The position numbers were made by a program, and so were the translations under genes. Shown one piece after another: positions 9,691 through 18,285 of a DNA stretch of 42,258 nt. The notes below the pieces were generated by a model. That model had not been told where the DNA came from. It made no database searches and saw nothing but the letters and a program-made list of their open reading frames with translations. The stretch comes from Acidobacteriota bacterium (GTDB lineage: Bacteria; Acidobacteriota; Terriglobia; 2-12-FULL-54-10). The DNA lies in assembly GCA_016191085.1 (NCBI GenBank), contig JACPPJ010000019.1:1-42258 (forward strand), read 5' to 3'. The first letter of the stretch is position 1; each line of letters opens with the position of its first letter.

Positions 9691-10410
9691 CTACTGCCCG
9701 TCGGATTCGTTTTTAGGCTTCCAGTCTTTCGCCAGTTTCTCGGCCTGGACAATCTCCTGCGGCGACATGCGCGCCGAAAATCCGTCGCGCATACTCAGAG
9801 CGTTGCGGCGGGTCTTCTCATCGCCTTGATCTGCGACCACAGTGAACCATTTATACGATTGCACAAGGTCTCGCGGCACCCCTTGCCCGATCAAATAGGC
9901 GGAACCTAACAGATACTGAGCCGCCACTTCACCGCCTTCAGCAGCTTCGCGATACCATTTGGCCGCTTTCTCGTAATCCACGGCAATACCGGTGCCACGG
10001 TAGTACATCTCTGCGAGCATGAGCTGCGCCGGAGCGTATCCCTGTTTTGCCGCTAATTCATACCACCTGCGCGCTTCACGAAAGTCCTGATTGGTCCCCC
10101 GTCCCTGCGCAAAAGCCACGCCAACGTTGTATTCGCCCTCAGCATAGCCCTGCATTGCCGCCATCTGATACCACTTGAAGGCCTCGGCGTAGTCGCGGTT
10201 CACTCCCAGACCCTCGTAGTACATCACGCCGAGGTTCGTCTGTGCGCTGGCGTTCCCACTTTCCGCAAGCGGCCTCCACTTCTCCAATGCTGTCGCGTAA
10301 TCCTTCTTCCCGAAGGCTTCCATGCCTGCCTGGAATTCAAGCTGAGGATCGGATATACACCCCAGCCATGCCAGGGAGACGAATAGTAATAGAATTCGAA
10401 GAGCTTTCAT
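9691..10410 (-). CDS. Sel1-repeat lipoprotein
   Basis: The 239-residue protein starts with a lipoprotein signal peptide: LRILLLFVSLAWLGC, with the lipobox ending at Cys18. A 36-residue TPR-like Sel1 repeat occurs about four times (A-x-x-x-LGxMYYxGxGVxxDYxEAxKWYxxAAxQGY), giving an alpha-solenoid. Sel1 proteins act as adaptors for protein complexes, and the lipobox predicts membrane anchoring outside the cytosol. It lies 22 bases after npdG and 8 bases before rsmI on one strand. That could put it in the F420 transcript, although no functional link to F420 is known. Confidence 0.85.
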   Translation of the reverse strand: MKALRILLLFVSLAWLGCISDPQLEFQAGMEAFGKKDYATALEKWRPLAESGNASAQTNLGVMYYEGLGVNRDYAEAFKWYQMAAMQGYAEGEYNVGVAFAQGRGTNQDFREARRWYELAAKQGYAPAQLMLAEMYYRGTGIAVDYEKAAKWYREAAEGGEVAAQYLLGSAYLIGQGVPRDLVQSYKWFTVVADQGDEKTRRNALSMRDGFSARMSPQEIVQAEKLAKDWKPKNESDGQ

Positions 10411-10432
10411 GACAGCTATCGTATCTCGGCGG

Positions 10433-11143
10433 CTAAGCCGATTCCAAACCCGTGATGCGAATGCCCGAGTGATGCACCTTGTACTGGCGATTCACCGAAA
10501 TCAACAGCGCCGTCATGCTTTCGACCACTCGAGCCATTTCCAGCGATCCAGCGTCTACCGGGCGCAGCCCTTTGATCAGCTTGATCAGCGTGAACAATCT
10601 CTCCTTAGCCGCTGCGTCATCGCCACATACCAGGATATCGCAGTCTAATGGTATCGCGGAATCCTGCAACGCCTCCGCCGAAACATTGTGAAAAGCAGCG
10701 AGCACCGGAACAGGCTCCGGCACCAATTCGCGAGCCTGCTCGGCCGCTGAGCCCTGCCACAGCCCCAGCATACGCGTGGGCTTGCCGCCGACTGTCGCGG
10801 CCAGCGGAACAGTGGCATCTACTAAGATACAATTGTTCAGTGATGCCTGAATACTTTTCAGGATTGCGGCCTGACCTGGAAATGGAACCGCCAACACGAC
10901 CACGCTTGCTTCCGCCGCCGCTCCTCGATTGTCGGTGCCATAGATTGAGATCGCCGCGCCGCGCGTTGCTCGCAGGCGCTCTAATGCGTTCGAGGCAGCC
11001 GCTTCGGCTTTAGCGGTGTCGCGCGAACCAATGATGATGGGAATGCCTGCCGCCGCCCAGCGCAATACCAACCCCAGTCCCAGCTCGCCTGTACCTCCGA
11101 GAATGGCCACCGTTTCTCGTACCGGCGCGGCGCTTTGGCTCAT
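10433..11143 (-). CDS. npdG: F420H2:NADP oxidoreductase (NpdG/Fno)
   Basis: This enzyme exchanges hydride between coenzyme F420 and NADP(H), linking the F420 pool to cell redox. The 236-residue protein has an N-terminal Rossmann motif, AILGGTGELG (13-22), followed by the basic segment GSRD that favours NADP. The following stretches AVPFPGQAAIL and VDATVPLA fit the Fno/NpdG family. Its ATG overlaps the cofH stop by 4 bases (ATGA), so it is translationally coupled to F420 biosynthesis. This context makes the assignment strong, since related NADP oxidoreductases of other specificity exist. Confidence 0.9.
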   Translation of the reverse strand: MSQSAAPVRETVAILGGTGELGLGLVLRWAAAGIPIIIGSRDTAKAEAAASNALERLRATRGAAISIYGTDNRGAAAEASVVVLAVPFPGQAAILKSIQASLNNCILVDATVPLAATVGGKPTRMLGLWQGSAAEQARELVPEPVPVLAAFHNVSAEALQDSAIPLDCDILVCGDDAAAKERLFTLIKLIKGLRPVDAGSLEMARVVESMTALLISVNRQYKVHHSGIRITGLESA

Positions 11144-12318
11144 GCCAAAACCTCGAAACGACGCAACACGCGGTAGGTGGTGCTCCGCTCTATCGGCGTT
11201 CTATCCGCAGAACAGATGAATGACTGCAACTGTTCGGGCGTGGCTGAAGTAGCCTCGATCTCACCCGAGGCACTGGTGATTTGCTCATCCATCAAAGTGC
11301 CGCCGACGTCATTCGCACCCGCGCGCAAGCACAGCCGCGCCACCTCCCACCCCAGCTTCGGCCAGGCAAGCTGGATGTTGGGAATCCAGTTATTGAGCAG
11401 AATGCGCGCCAGCGCGTGAATAGCGATGTCCTCTTCCACGGTGCTGCCTGGCCGCGAATGGCCGTCGCGAAAGAGTGTGGTTTTCTCATGAATGAAGCCC
11501 AGCGGCACAAACTCCGTGAAGCCGCCGGTCTGCTGCTGAATGGAGCGCAGCAGCAGCATGTGATTCACCCAATCTGAAGTCTCTTCGATGTGGCCATACA
11601 TGATGGTGGAGGTGGTTGGAATCCCAAGCTCATGTGCAGTAGTGATGACCTCCACCCATTGCGCGCGCTTCAGCTTGATCCGCGAAATGATGGCGCGTAC
11701 CCGATCATCGAGAATCTCCGCCGCTGTCCCGGGCAAACTGCCGAGTCCCGCATCCTTGAGCATCTGTAGAAAATCCCGCAGAGGCAACCCGCTTCGCTCC
11801 ACGCCATAGACGACTTCCATAGGCGAGAACGCATGGATGTGCAGCTCCGGTACCCTGGTTTTCACGGCTTCGAGCACCTGGCTATAGTAGTAACCGTCAA
11901 GGTCAGGAGGCAGCCCGCCCTGCATGCACACCTCCGTAGCGCCGAGCCGCCACGCTTCTTCCGCTTTGTCGGCGACACTTTCAAGCGAATGCCAGTACGC
12001 GTCCTTGGAATGGGCCGACTTACCGAAGCAGCAAAAGGTGCACCCGATCGTACAGATGTTCGTGAAATTGATATTCCGATTGACTACGTAGCTTACTTCA
12101 TCACCCACCGTTGCTTGCCGCAGCCGGTCAGCCACGGACATGACCGCGAGGAGTTCCTCGCCACGCGCGTTCGCCACTTGGACGCCCTGATCACGGTCCA
12201 AGTCGCGGCCTTCTAATGCCGCGTCCAGAGCCGCCCGTAGCGGCGCCGGCAGGTGCGGAGTGAGATCTTCGTACGCGGCTATCTCATGCCCGAACTGCAC
12301 GTTTCGTTTGATTGCCAT
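11140..12318 (-). CDS. cofH: FO synthase subunit 2 (radical SAM enzyme CofH)
   Basis: CofH joins a tyrosine-derived radical to the ribityl-diaminouracil intermediate in the first half of FO (deazaflavin) synthesis. The 392-residue protein has the radical SAM cluster motif C89-x3-C93-x2-C96 (CTIGCTFC) and the conserved stretches VCMQGGLPPDLDGYYY, HIHAFSPMEV and LPGTAAEILDD. The C-terminal half carries FVPLGF and GANDVGGTLMDE. It is separate from CofG here, unlike the fused FbiC of actinobacteria. It lies 11 bases after cofG and overlaps npdG by 4 bases. Confidence 0.95.
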   Translation of the reverse strand: MAIKRNVQFGHEIAAYEDLTPHLPAPLRAALDAALEGRDLDRDQGVQVANARGEELLAVMSVADRLRQATVGDEVSYVVNRNINFTNICTIGCTFCCFGKSAHSKDAYWHSLESVADKAEEAWRLGATEVCMQGGLPPDLDGYYYSQVLEAVKTRVPELHIHAFSPMEVVYGVERSGLPLRDFLQMLKDAGLGSLPGTAAEILDDRVRAIISRIKLKRAQWVEVITTAHELGIPTTSTIMYGHIEETSDWVNHMLLLRSIQQQTGGFTEFVPLGFIHEKTTLFRDGHSRPGSTVEEDIAIHALARILLNNWIPNIQLAWPKLGWEVARLCLRAGANDVGGTLMDEQITSASGEIEATSATPEQLQSFICSADRTPIERSTTYRVLRRFEVLA

Positions 12319-12329
12319 TATGATTCCTT

Positions 12330-13580
12330 CTAGTCCGCAGCTGCCGCTGAATGCGGAGAAAACGACATAATCTCACAGATATGACTTCGTGGCTGCCGCG
12401 GCACCGGAAAGCCATCCGCATCGGTGCGCTGCTCGATGGATTTCCAAACCGATCCGGAGAAGAATTGGCGCCGGTTCGCATATTCCGGGTAGACCGGTAA
12501 CCTGGCACGCAGCCGAACGCCTTTACCACTGCACACAGCCGCGAGCTTAGTCACTTCCGGCCAGGGAGCTTCCGGGTTTATGAAATCGAGCGTCAACGGC
12601 GATACGCCTCCCCAATCGTTGATACCGCAGTCGAGCAGCAACTCGAGACCGTTGGGGGTCAGGTTCGGAGGCGCTTGGATGTTCATCTCGCCGCCGAGTA
12701 CCAGACGAGCGATCGCCACAGTGCGCGCGAACCATTGCGTTGAAGGGGCTGGCCAATCGCGCATTCGAATCTCCGGTTTGGGGACAAAATTCTGCACGAT
12801 CACTTCCTGGATGTGGCCATATTGTTGGTGCAGGGCGCGGATCGCGAGCAGAGAATCGATGATGTCGCGAGGCGACTCGCCGATGCCAACGAGGATTCCG
12901 GTAGTAAACGGAATTGCGAGTTCTCCCGCTTCGCGTATGGTGCGCAGTCGCCGGTGCGGTCGCTTGTCAACTGCATTGTCGTGAGCCGCCCCTGGAGAAA
13001 ACAATTCGAGCGAGGTGCTCTCGAGCATCAAACCCAAGCTTGCGTTCGACTCTTTCAGCCGCAGCAGATCGGTTCGCGCCATCAGGCCTGGATTGGAGTG
13101 CGGGAGCAATGTAGTTCCCCGCAGCAGCATTTCGCCGATGAACGCCACGTACTCCAGAGTTCGCTCAAAGTCGTGAGCGCGGAGCCAACCTTTGGCTTCC
13201 GGGAAAGCGGCCTCCGGCCGGTCGCCAAGACTCAGCAGCGCCTCTGTGCAACCCAGCGTCGCACCGGCACGCGCGATACTCAGAACCTCTTCGGGCTCCA
13301 TCCAGTGAGCGCCGGGCTCTCCGGGATCTCTGCGGAAAGTACAGTAACCGCAGTAGTCGCGGCATAGGTTCGTGAGCGGCAGAAAGACCTTGGGCGAATA
13401 CGTGATGGTGTCGCCCTTGCTCGCCCGGCGCAACTCACGTGCGGCTTCGGCAAGCGCATCGAGCGGGACCTCGGCGCACGAGTAGAGATATTCCGCTTCG
13501 TCGCGTGTGAGCGCTATCCCACGGAGCACGCCGTCAACGAATCGCGGGTATGGAGTCGCTGTGACGACTTCTAAAGACAT
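12330..13580 (-). CDS. cofG: FO synthase subunit 1 (radical SAM enzyme CofG)
   Basis: CofG acts after CofH and closes the deazaflavin ring of FO, again by radical SAM chemistry. Cluster motif: C73-x3-C77-x2-C80 (CRDYCGYC), directly followed by TFRRDPGEPG as in the family. LPHSNPGLM, LMLESTS and FTTGILVGIGES are further signatures. The ATG at 13580 is preferred over an earlier one because GGAG lies seven bases upstream and the protein then begins at the usual place. With it, the gene overlaps the cofC stop by 10 bases. 416 residues. Confidence 0.94.
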   Translation of the reverse strand: MSLEVVTATPYPRFVDGVLRGIALTRDEAEYLYSCAEVPLDALAEAARELRRASKGDTITYSPKVFLPLTNLCRDYCGYCTFRRDPGEPGAHWMEPEEVLSIARAGATLGCTEALLSLGDRPEAAFPEAKGWLRAHDFERTLEYVAFIGEMLLRGTTLLPHSNPGLMARTDLLRLKESNASLGLMLESTSLELFSPGAAHDNAVDKRPHRRLRTIREAGELAIPFTTGILVGIGESPRDIIDSLLAIRALHQQYGHIQEVIVQNFVPKPEIRMRDWPAPSTQWFARTVAIARLVLGGEMNIQAPPNLTPNGLELLLDCGINDWGGVSPLTLDFINPEAPWPEVTKLAAVCSGKGVRLRARLPVYPEYANRRQFFSGSVWKSIEQRTDADGFPVPRQPRSHICEIMSFSPHSAAAAD

Positions 13581-14242
13581 ACCGTTGCTCCGCGATTCAC
13601 CGCGAGGAATTGGCGGGCCAGTTCGCGAGTGCGGCAAGGGATCTCCGTGGTCGCGAAGCTCTGCAGGTCCTCCGGTGTGTCGATATCGGCGCCAAAGCCG
13701 CTCATGGCGTAGACCAAAACGGGTAGCTTTCGCTTGTGCGCTTCGGCGACATGCAAGCGGCAACTTCCCGGGCCGAAATGAGGATTGATGACATTCGGAG
13801 GTGTCCTCAATAGCGCATTAGTGCCCGTGCCGTCCGCCGAGGGGACCACCACAACAGAAAAATTATCGCGTAGCCTTCCGACAGCCAGTATTTCTGACGC
13901 CGTCGCCGCAGGCGTATCAATCGGCAGAGACAGTAAAGAAGTAGCGCCCAGGCTGATCGCCCACTCCGTGCCCTTTCTCACAGATGCGGAATGGCTGATC
14001 TGCTGTTTCTCCTCCAGGTAAGCAACCCCAGCCGAGTCGCAGCGCGTTAGCACATACCGCTCCGAAGAGATCACCAGTAACCGATCCAGGCCGTCGCCTC
14101 TACTGCAGGCCTCCAGCAAGGTCGTCCAGACATCGTCGAACATGGTCCGCGCGAGCTGTTCGCGCTCTTCGGGGCTAAGATAGCTCGTCAGCCGCTCTTT
14201 CGACCGGCCGAATGCCTTGACGGGGAGCAATGCGGCTATCAT
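13571..14242 (-). CDS. cofC: 2-phospho-L-lactate guanylyltransferase (CofC/FbiD)
   Basis: CofC activates phospholactate (phosphoenolpyruvate or phosphoglycerate in some bacteria) with GTP, making the donor used by CofD. The 223-residue protein has the MobA-like nucleotidyltransferase fold. LLPVKAFGRSKERL stands at the N-terminus, SPEEREQLARTMFDDV follows, SADGTGTNALL lies mid-protein, then FGPGSCRLHVAEA and DIDTPEDL. The usual LP-x-DLP acid motif reads LPIDTPAA. It is the first gene of the leftward F420 operon, divergent from cofE with 85 bases between start codons. Which three-carbon acid it uses cannot be read from the sequence. Confidence 0.93.
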   Translation of the reverse strand: MIAALLPVKAFGRSKERLTSYLSPEEREQLARTMFDDVWTTLLEACSRGDGLDRLLVISSERYVLTRCDSAGVAYLEEKQQISHSASVRKGTEWAISLGATSLLSLPIDTPAATASEILAVGRLRDNFSVVVVPSADGTGTNALLRTPPNVINPHFGPGSCRLHVAEAHKRKLPVLVYAMSGFGADIDTPEDLQSFATTEIPCRTRELARQFLAVNRGATVCL

Positions 14243-14292
14243 GGTACTTTGGGCCTAAGAATCAACTTTGCCTTGCGTGAAACTACTTACCG

Positions 14293-14321
14293 AAAGTAGT
14301 CTGGTGACTCAGGGTTGTCAA
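14293..14321 (-). promoter_or_regulatory. Candidate promoter of the cofC-cofG-cofH-npdG operon
   Basis: On the minus strand TTGACA (14316-14321) is followed after 17 bases by TACTTT (14293-14298), a perfect -35 with a weak -10. This would give a leader of about 45 bases before the cofC ATG at 14242. The -35 box lies just before the cofE start on the other strand, so the two directions may interfere. Confidence 0.4.
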
Positions 14322-14327
14322 GAACAA

Positions 14328-15098
14328 ATGCCCCCGCTTACCGATCCGCCTGAAAGACTGGAAGTCCTCGCCATCGCTGGACTTCCTGAGATCACGGCCG
14401 GCACACCGCTGGTCCAGGAGCTTTGCCGCGCCGTCTCGTCTGCGGGTCTCGCTTTCGAGGACGGTGATGTGCTGGTGTTGGCGCAGAAGATCGTGTCAAA
14501 AGCGGAGGGCCGGCTGATCGAGTTGAGCGGTATCGAACCTTCTGCTTTCGCTTTATCGCTGGCCGCGACGCTCGGCAAAGATGCGCGGCATATTGAAGTG
14601 GTCCTCCGCGAAAGCAAACGAATCGTGCGGATGGATGCCGGCCTGATCGTGGCCGAGACCCACCACGGTCTTACATGCGCCAATGCGGGCGTAGATACAT
14701 CCAACGTTCCCGAAGGCTGGGTGGCGCTGCTGCCGGCCGACCCGGACGCTTCGGCGCGGCGTTTGCAGGAGGAGATTTCCCGCTGCACGGGGAAGCAGAT
14801 CGCCCTGATCATCTCCGACACTTTTGGGCGACCATGGCGCGAAGGACTAACAAATGTTGCCATCGGTGTGGCAGGGTTTAACCCGTTACTCGATTATCGC
14901 GGTCACGAGGATGGCCACGGGCACTCGCTTTCTGCTACTGTTATCGCCGCCGCAGACGAGCTTGCCGCAGCCGCCGAGATCGTGATGGGGAAACTTTCCC
15001 ACCGTCCAGCTGCCATTATCCGCCACTTCCCGTGGCGGCCCGCACCCGGCAATGCCACAGCGTTGATTCGTGCGCGTGAAAGGGATTTGTTCCGGTGA
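14328..15098 (+). CDS. cofE: Coenzyme F420-0:L-glutamate ligase (CofE)
   Basis: CofE adds L-glutamates to F420-0 by a GTP-dependent amide ligation, making the poly-gamma-glutamate tail. Signatures are LEVLAIAGLPEITAGTPL at the start, DGDVLVLAQKIVSKAEGR, ETHHGLTCANAGVDTSN and ALIISDTFGRPWREG. The C-terminus ends PWRPAPGNATALIRARERD. There is a single ligase domain, without the flavin-binding extension of actinobacterial FbiB. The ATG at 14328 is preferred over TTG 14268 because the family begins near this point; it gives 256 residues. cofD follows after 95 bases, with a repeat between. Confidence 0.93.
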   Translation: MPPLTDPPERLEVLAIAGLPEITAGTPLVQELCRAVSSAGLAFEDGDVLVLAQKIVSKAEGRLIELSGIEPSAFALSLAATLGKDARHIEVVLRESKRIVRMDAGLIVAETHHGLTCANAGVDTSNVPEGWVALLPADPDASARRLQEEISRCTGKQIALIISDTFGRPWREGLTNVAIGVAGFNPLLDYRGHEDGHGHSLSATVIAAADELAAAAEIVMGKLSHRPAAIIRHFPWRPAPGNATALIRARERDLFR

Positions 15099-15101
15099 GG
15101 C

Positions 15102-15187
15102 AACCAGAAGCCAGAAGTCAGAAGCCAGAATGAAGCCGGACGTACTTACGACACACCTTCTGACTCCTGACTTCGGGCTTCTGGTTA
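15102..15187. repeat. Inverted pair of heptanucleotide arrays between cofE and cofD
   Basis: Four units (ACCAGAA, GCCAGAA, GTCAGAA, GCCAGAA) fill 15103-15130. A roughly complementary array of the same 7-base word fills 15158-15186. The two can form a stem of about 28 bp with a few mismatches, beginning 4 bases after the cofE stop and ending just before cofD. A hairpin here could lower cofD expression relative to cofE. Confidence 0.65.
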
Positions 15188-15193
15188 TGAACA

Positions 15194-16147
15194 ATGCTTA
15201 CCGTACTTGCTGGCGGCGTGGGCGCCGCAAAGTTTGTTGATGGACTATCGGCCGTTGTGCCGCCTGAGGAGATCACCGTCATCGCGAATACCGGAGATGA
15301 CGCGTCCTTTCACGGATTGCACATCTCACCGGACATGGACACGATCATCTACACTCTGGCCGGGATAATTGACCGTGAGCGCGGCTGGGGCGTGGCGGGG
15401 GATACCTTTGAATGCCTGAACGCATTAAGAATGCTCGGTGAGGATGCGTGGTTCCAACTCGGAGATCGCGACTTGGCGATGCATCTGCGGCGCACACGTC
15501 GGCTGCACGAAGGAGCCACGCTCTCCGAAGTGACCAGAGAGATTTGCGACTCGTTCCACATTCGCTCTCGCGTCATACCGATGACGGATGCCCTAGCCCC
15601 GACACTTATTCGGACGGCCGAGGGCACGCTGCCGTTCCAGGAGTACTTCGTCAAACTGCAACAACGGCTCGAAGTGCTCGAGATTGATCTCTCGGCGGCG
15701 CGAGCGAGCCGCCCCGCGCCCGGCGTGTTGGAGGCCATACGCGACAGCGATGCCGTCATTCTCGCGCCCAGCAACCCATTCATCAGTATCGGTCCGATCC
15801 TCGCGATTCCAGGAGTCGGGGAAGCGCTCCGTGCAGCCTCGGCCATTGCCGCGGTAACTCCCATTGTGGGAGGCAAAGCTCTCAAAGGTCCCGCTGACCG
15901 AATGTTGAAGTCGCTCGGCTTTGAACCATCAGCCGGGGCGATGGCGAAACTCTACAGGGATTTCTTGGACCTGTTCGTGCTGGATCGCAAGGATGAGTAT
16001 CTCAAACCGTCCATCGAGCGCAGCGGGGTGCGTGTGCTCGTGACTGACACCATCATGAATTCGGCAGCCAGCAAACAAAATTTGGCGCGGAGTGTAGTCG
16101 AAGCGCTGCAGCGGAGATGGGAGCGCGGGCATCATGCCCGCACATAA
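15194..16147 (+). CDS. cofD: 2-phospho-L-lactate transferase (CofD/FbiA)
   Basis: CofD transfers the phospholactyl group (or enolpyruvyl equivalent) from the GDP-activated donor to FO, producing F420-0 or its dehydro form. The 317-residue protein shows GGVGAAK (7-13), NTGDD, SPDMDTIIYTLAGI and LGDRDLAMHLRRT. The uridine/FO-site run PSNPFISIGPIL and VGGKALKGPADRML follow, all as in the family. The last eight residues (about ERGHHART) come from a palindromic repeat at 16119-16185 that also supplies the TAA stop, so the native C-terminus has been replaced or extended. Confidence 0.95.
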   Translation: MLTVLAGGVGAAKFVDGLSAVVPPEEITVIANTGDDASFHGLHISPDMDTIIYTLAGIIDRERGWGVAGDTFECLNALRMLGEDAWFQLGDRDLAMHLRRTRRLHEGATLSEVTREICDSFHIRSRVIPMTDALAPTLIRTAEGTLPFQEYFVKLQQRLEVLEIDLSAARASRPAPGVLEAIRDSDAVILAPSNPFISIGPILAIPGVGEALRAASAIAAVTPIVGGKALKGPADRMLKSLGFEPSAGAMAKLYRDFLDLFVLDRKDEYLKPSIERSGVRVLVTDTIMNSAASKQNLARSVVEALQRRWERGHHART

Positions 16148-16185
16148 CCAGACAAGAAGAAGGCGGGCAAGATGCCCGCGCTCCC
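16119..16185. repeat. REP-like double palindrome at the end of cofD
   Basis: GGGAGCGCGGGCA-TCA-TGCCCGC (16119-16141) faces GCGGGCA-AGA-TGCCCGCGCTCCC (16163-16185). Each half is a small hairpin, and the two halves also pair with each other over the GGGAGCGC/GCGCTCCC ends. It overlaps the last codons of cofD and ends 9 bases before the next gene. A half copy lies at 21151-21168. Confidence 0.75.
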
Positions 16186-16194
16186 GTACAAGTA

Positions 16195-17124
16195 ATGATC
16201 TCAATCATCATTGTTGCCTACAACTCGCGGGAACATATACGCCGCTGCCTTACATCATTCCAGGACAGCGGAGCCGAGATTGTGGTGGTGGACAATGCCT
16301 CCAGCGATGGCACTGCGGCACTGATGCGGCAGGCATTCCCTACCGTCAGGTTGATCGCTGCTCCGAAGAACCTGGGCTTCGCGGCCGGCGCCAACCTCGG
16401 CGTCCGCAACAGCACCGGAACCGCGTTACTCTTTGTGAATCCGGACGTTGTATGCTTGGAGCCATTTGCCCGTCTAGAGCAGATGCTCAACGAATCCCCA
16501 GACACTGTCGCTATCGCCCCACGTCTCGTGGATGTCCACGGGCGCACGCAGATCGGCTTCAACGTGAGGCGGTTGCCCACAGCCGCAGCGTTGATATTCG
16601 AAATGCTCACACTGAACCGCTTCTTCCCGAACAACTCCGTTAACCGGCATTATCGCTGCCTCGACTTCGATCACGGCAAACCGGGAGAGATCGAGCAGCC
16701 GGCCGCGGCGTGCCTACTGGTGCGGCGCCGCAGCTTCGAAGAGATTGGCGGCTTTGATGAGCGATTCTTCCCTTTGTGGTTTGAAGACGTGGACCTGTGT
16801 CTTCGATTGCGGCAGCATGGCGGCAGAATTCTCTACACTCCGCAGATTCCCTATGAGCACTCCGGCGGGCATTCGCTTGAATCCGTCACGTTTTCAGAAC
16901 GGCAGGTTTACTGGTACAGGAACTTGCTCTATTATGTGGGCAAGCACTTCGGTTGGGCCGCAGGGCTTTTCATCCGCGCCGCGCTGTTAATTGGCGTGGG
17001 GTTGCGTATCGCGGCAGAGCTGTTCGGCATCTTCCGAAGGTCGCACCGTCAGAGCGGAGAACGGGCCGAGCGGGTTCATGCTTATTTAGAGGCCGCCAAG
17101 TTGTCCTTCCTGGGGTGGAGGTAA
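16195..17124 (+). CDS. Family 2 glycosyltransferase
   Basis: This 309-residue GT-A enzyme probably adds a sugar, perhaps rhamnose, to a cell-surface glycan at the inner membrane. The N-terminus SIIIVAYNSREH, then VVVDNASSDGT, KNLGFAAGANLG and FVNPDV (the DXD-type metal site region) form the donor half. FFPLWFEDVDLCLRLRQHGG is the acceptor/catalytic ED region, and HSGGHS follows. A hydrophobic segment near 270-292 (AAGLFIRAALLIGVGLRIAAEL) may anchor it. The ATG at 16195 is chosen because the fold starts immediately and any earlier start would translate the palindromic repeat; no clear ribosome site is visible. It is first in a three-gene glycosyltransferase run. Confidence 0.88.
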   Translation: MISIIIVAYNSREHIRRCLTSFQDSGAEIVVVDNASSDGTAALMRQAFPTVRLIAAPKNLGFAAGANLGVRNSTGTALLFVNPDVVCLEPFARLEQMLNESPDTVAIAPRLVDVHGRTQIGFNVRRLPTAAALIFEMLTLNRFFPNNSVNRHYRCLDFDHGKPGEIEQPAAACLLVRRRSFEEIGGFDERFFPLWFEDVDLCLRLRQHGGRILYTPQIPYEHSGGHSLESVTFSERQVYWYRNLLYYVGKHFGWAAGLFIRAALLIGVGLRIAAELFGIFRRSHRQSGERAERVHAYLEAAKLSFLGWR

Positions 17125-17190
17125 CAGGCCGGCGAGGGTTGTGCTTGGCTTACTCATAGCTTTAAGGCGCTCTGCACGATAGGGGAATGC

Positions 17191-18282
17191 ATGGGGGAAC
17201 ACGCGGGGAAAGTCTCCGTCACGATCGTCACTTATAACAGCGAGATGCATATCCGCCGGTGTCTCGACGCGGTGCTACAGCAGGACTGGCCGTCTCTCGA
17301 AATCATTGTGGTGGACAATGACAGCCGCGACGGCACACGTTCTGTTCTTGCCGAGTACAAGAACGAACTGCGTCTCACAGAGAACTCAGAAAACCGCGGC
17401 TTTGCGGCAGCACAGAATCAGGCTATTCGGCACGCCACTGGCGAATGGGTGCTGGCGTTGAACCCGGATGTGCGGTTGGAGCGGAACTTCCTTTCCGCGC
17501 TCTTGGCCGACCGGGAGTTATCCCCGGACATCGGAACGCTATGCGGCAAGCTGCTGCGCGCTTCGCCTGCGCTTGAACCCACGGCCGAGCCGCGAGTGGA
17601 CTCGTGTGGCATTTACTTCACCCCCACATTTCGCCACCTCGACCGGGGATCGAACTTGCCTGACGGTCCCGAATACAACGACCCGGTATTTGTATTTGGC
17701 GCAACCGCCGCGGCCGCTCTTTACCGCAAGACAATGATCGAGGACGTCAGCATTGACGGCGAGTTCTTTGACGAAGACTTTTTCCTGTACCGCGAGGATG
17801 CCGATGTTGCATGGCGCGCTCAGTTGCTGGGATGGCGTTGCTTGTACCTTCCGCAGGCGATTGGGTACCACGTGCGCACCGTTTTCCCTGGCGAGCGCAG
17901 CAGCGTGCCTGCCGAAATCAATCGCCACTGCGTTCAGAATCGGTTTCTGATGAGGGTCAAAAACGCCACGTGGTCGCTGTACCTTCGCCATTTCGTACCG
18001 GTTTCCGTGCGGGACGGGGGCGTTTTCTTGTATTGTCTGCTGGCGGAGCGGAGTTCGCTCGCAGCTTTTCCTGGCGTGATTCGCTTGTGGCGCCGCACCA
18101 TCGCCAAAAGGCGGGCCATCCAGCAGCGGCGCAAGGTTCCGAACTCTTACCTTGAGCAGTGGTTCGGCTTCCGCCCTGTCACTCTGCCTGTCGAACTGCC
18201 TCACGTTCCAACCGCTAAGGACGCGGTGCCGCCACGCCTTCCGGCTCAGGCCGCCGGTCCAAGCCAGTATCGCTCCCTCTGA
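17191..18282 (+). CDS. Family 2 glycosyltransferase
   Basis: This 363-residue GT-A glycosyltransferase is similar in plan to the gene before it. It has VSVTIVTYNSEMHI at the start, IIVVDNDSRDGT, NRGFAAAQNQAI and LALNPDV. EDFFLYREDADVAWRAQLLGW carries the catalytic acid. A long basic C-terminal tail (RRTIAKRRAIQQRRK) probably lies on the membrane. The ATG at 17191 has AGGGG five bases upstream. The sugar and acceptor are unknown; the family includes rhamnosyl- and mannosyltransferases of O-antigen and exopolysaccharide assembly. The next gene starts 3 bases after its stop. Confidence 0.88.
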   Translation: MGEHAGKVSVTIVTYNSEMHIRRCLDAVLQQDWPSLEIIVVDNDSRDGTRSVLAEYKNELRLTENSENRGFAAAQNQAIRHATGEWVLALNPDVRLERNFLSALLADRELSPDIGTLCGKLLRASPALEPTAEPRVDSCGIYFTPTFRHLDRGSNLPDGPEYNDPVFVFGATAAAALYRKTMIEDVSIDGEFFDEDFFLYREDADVAWRAQLLGWRCLYLPQAIGYHVRTVFPGERSSVPAEINRHCVQNRFLMRVKNATWSLYLRHFVPVSVRDGGVFLYCLLAERSSLAAFPGVIRLWRRTIAKRRAIQQRRKVPNSYLEQWFGFRPVTLPVELPHVPTAKDAVPPRLPAQAAGPSQYRSL

Positions 18283-18285
18283 CGT

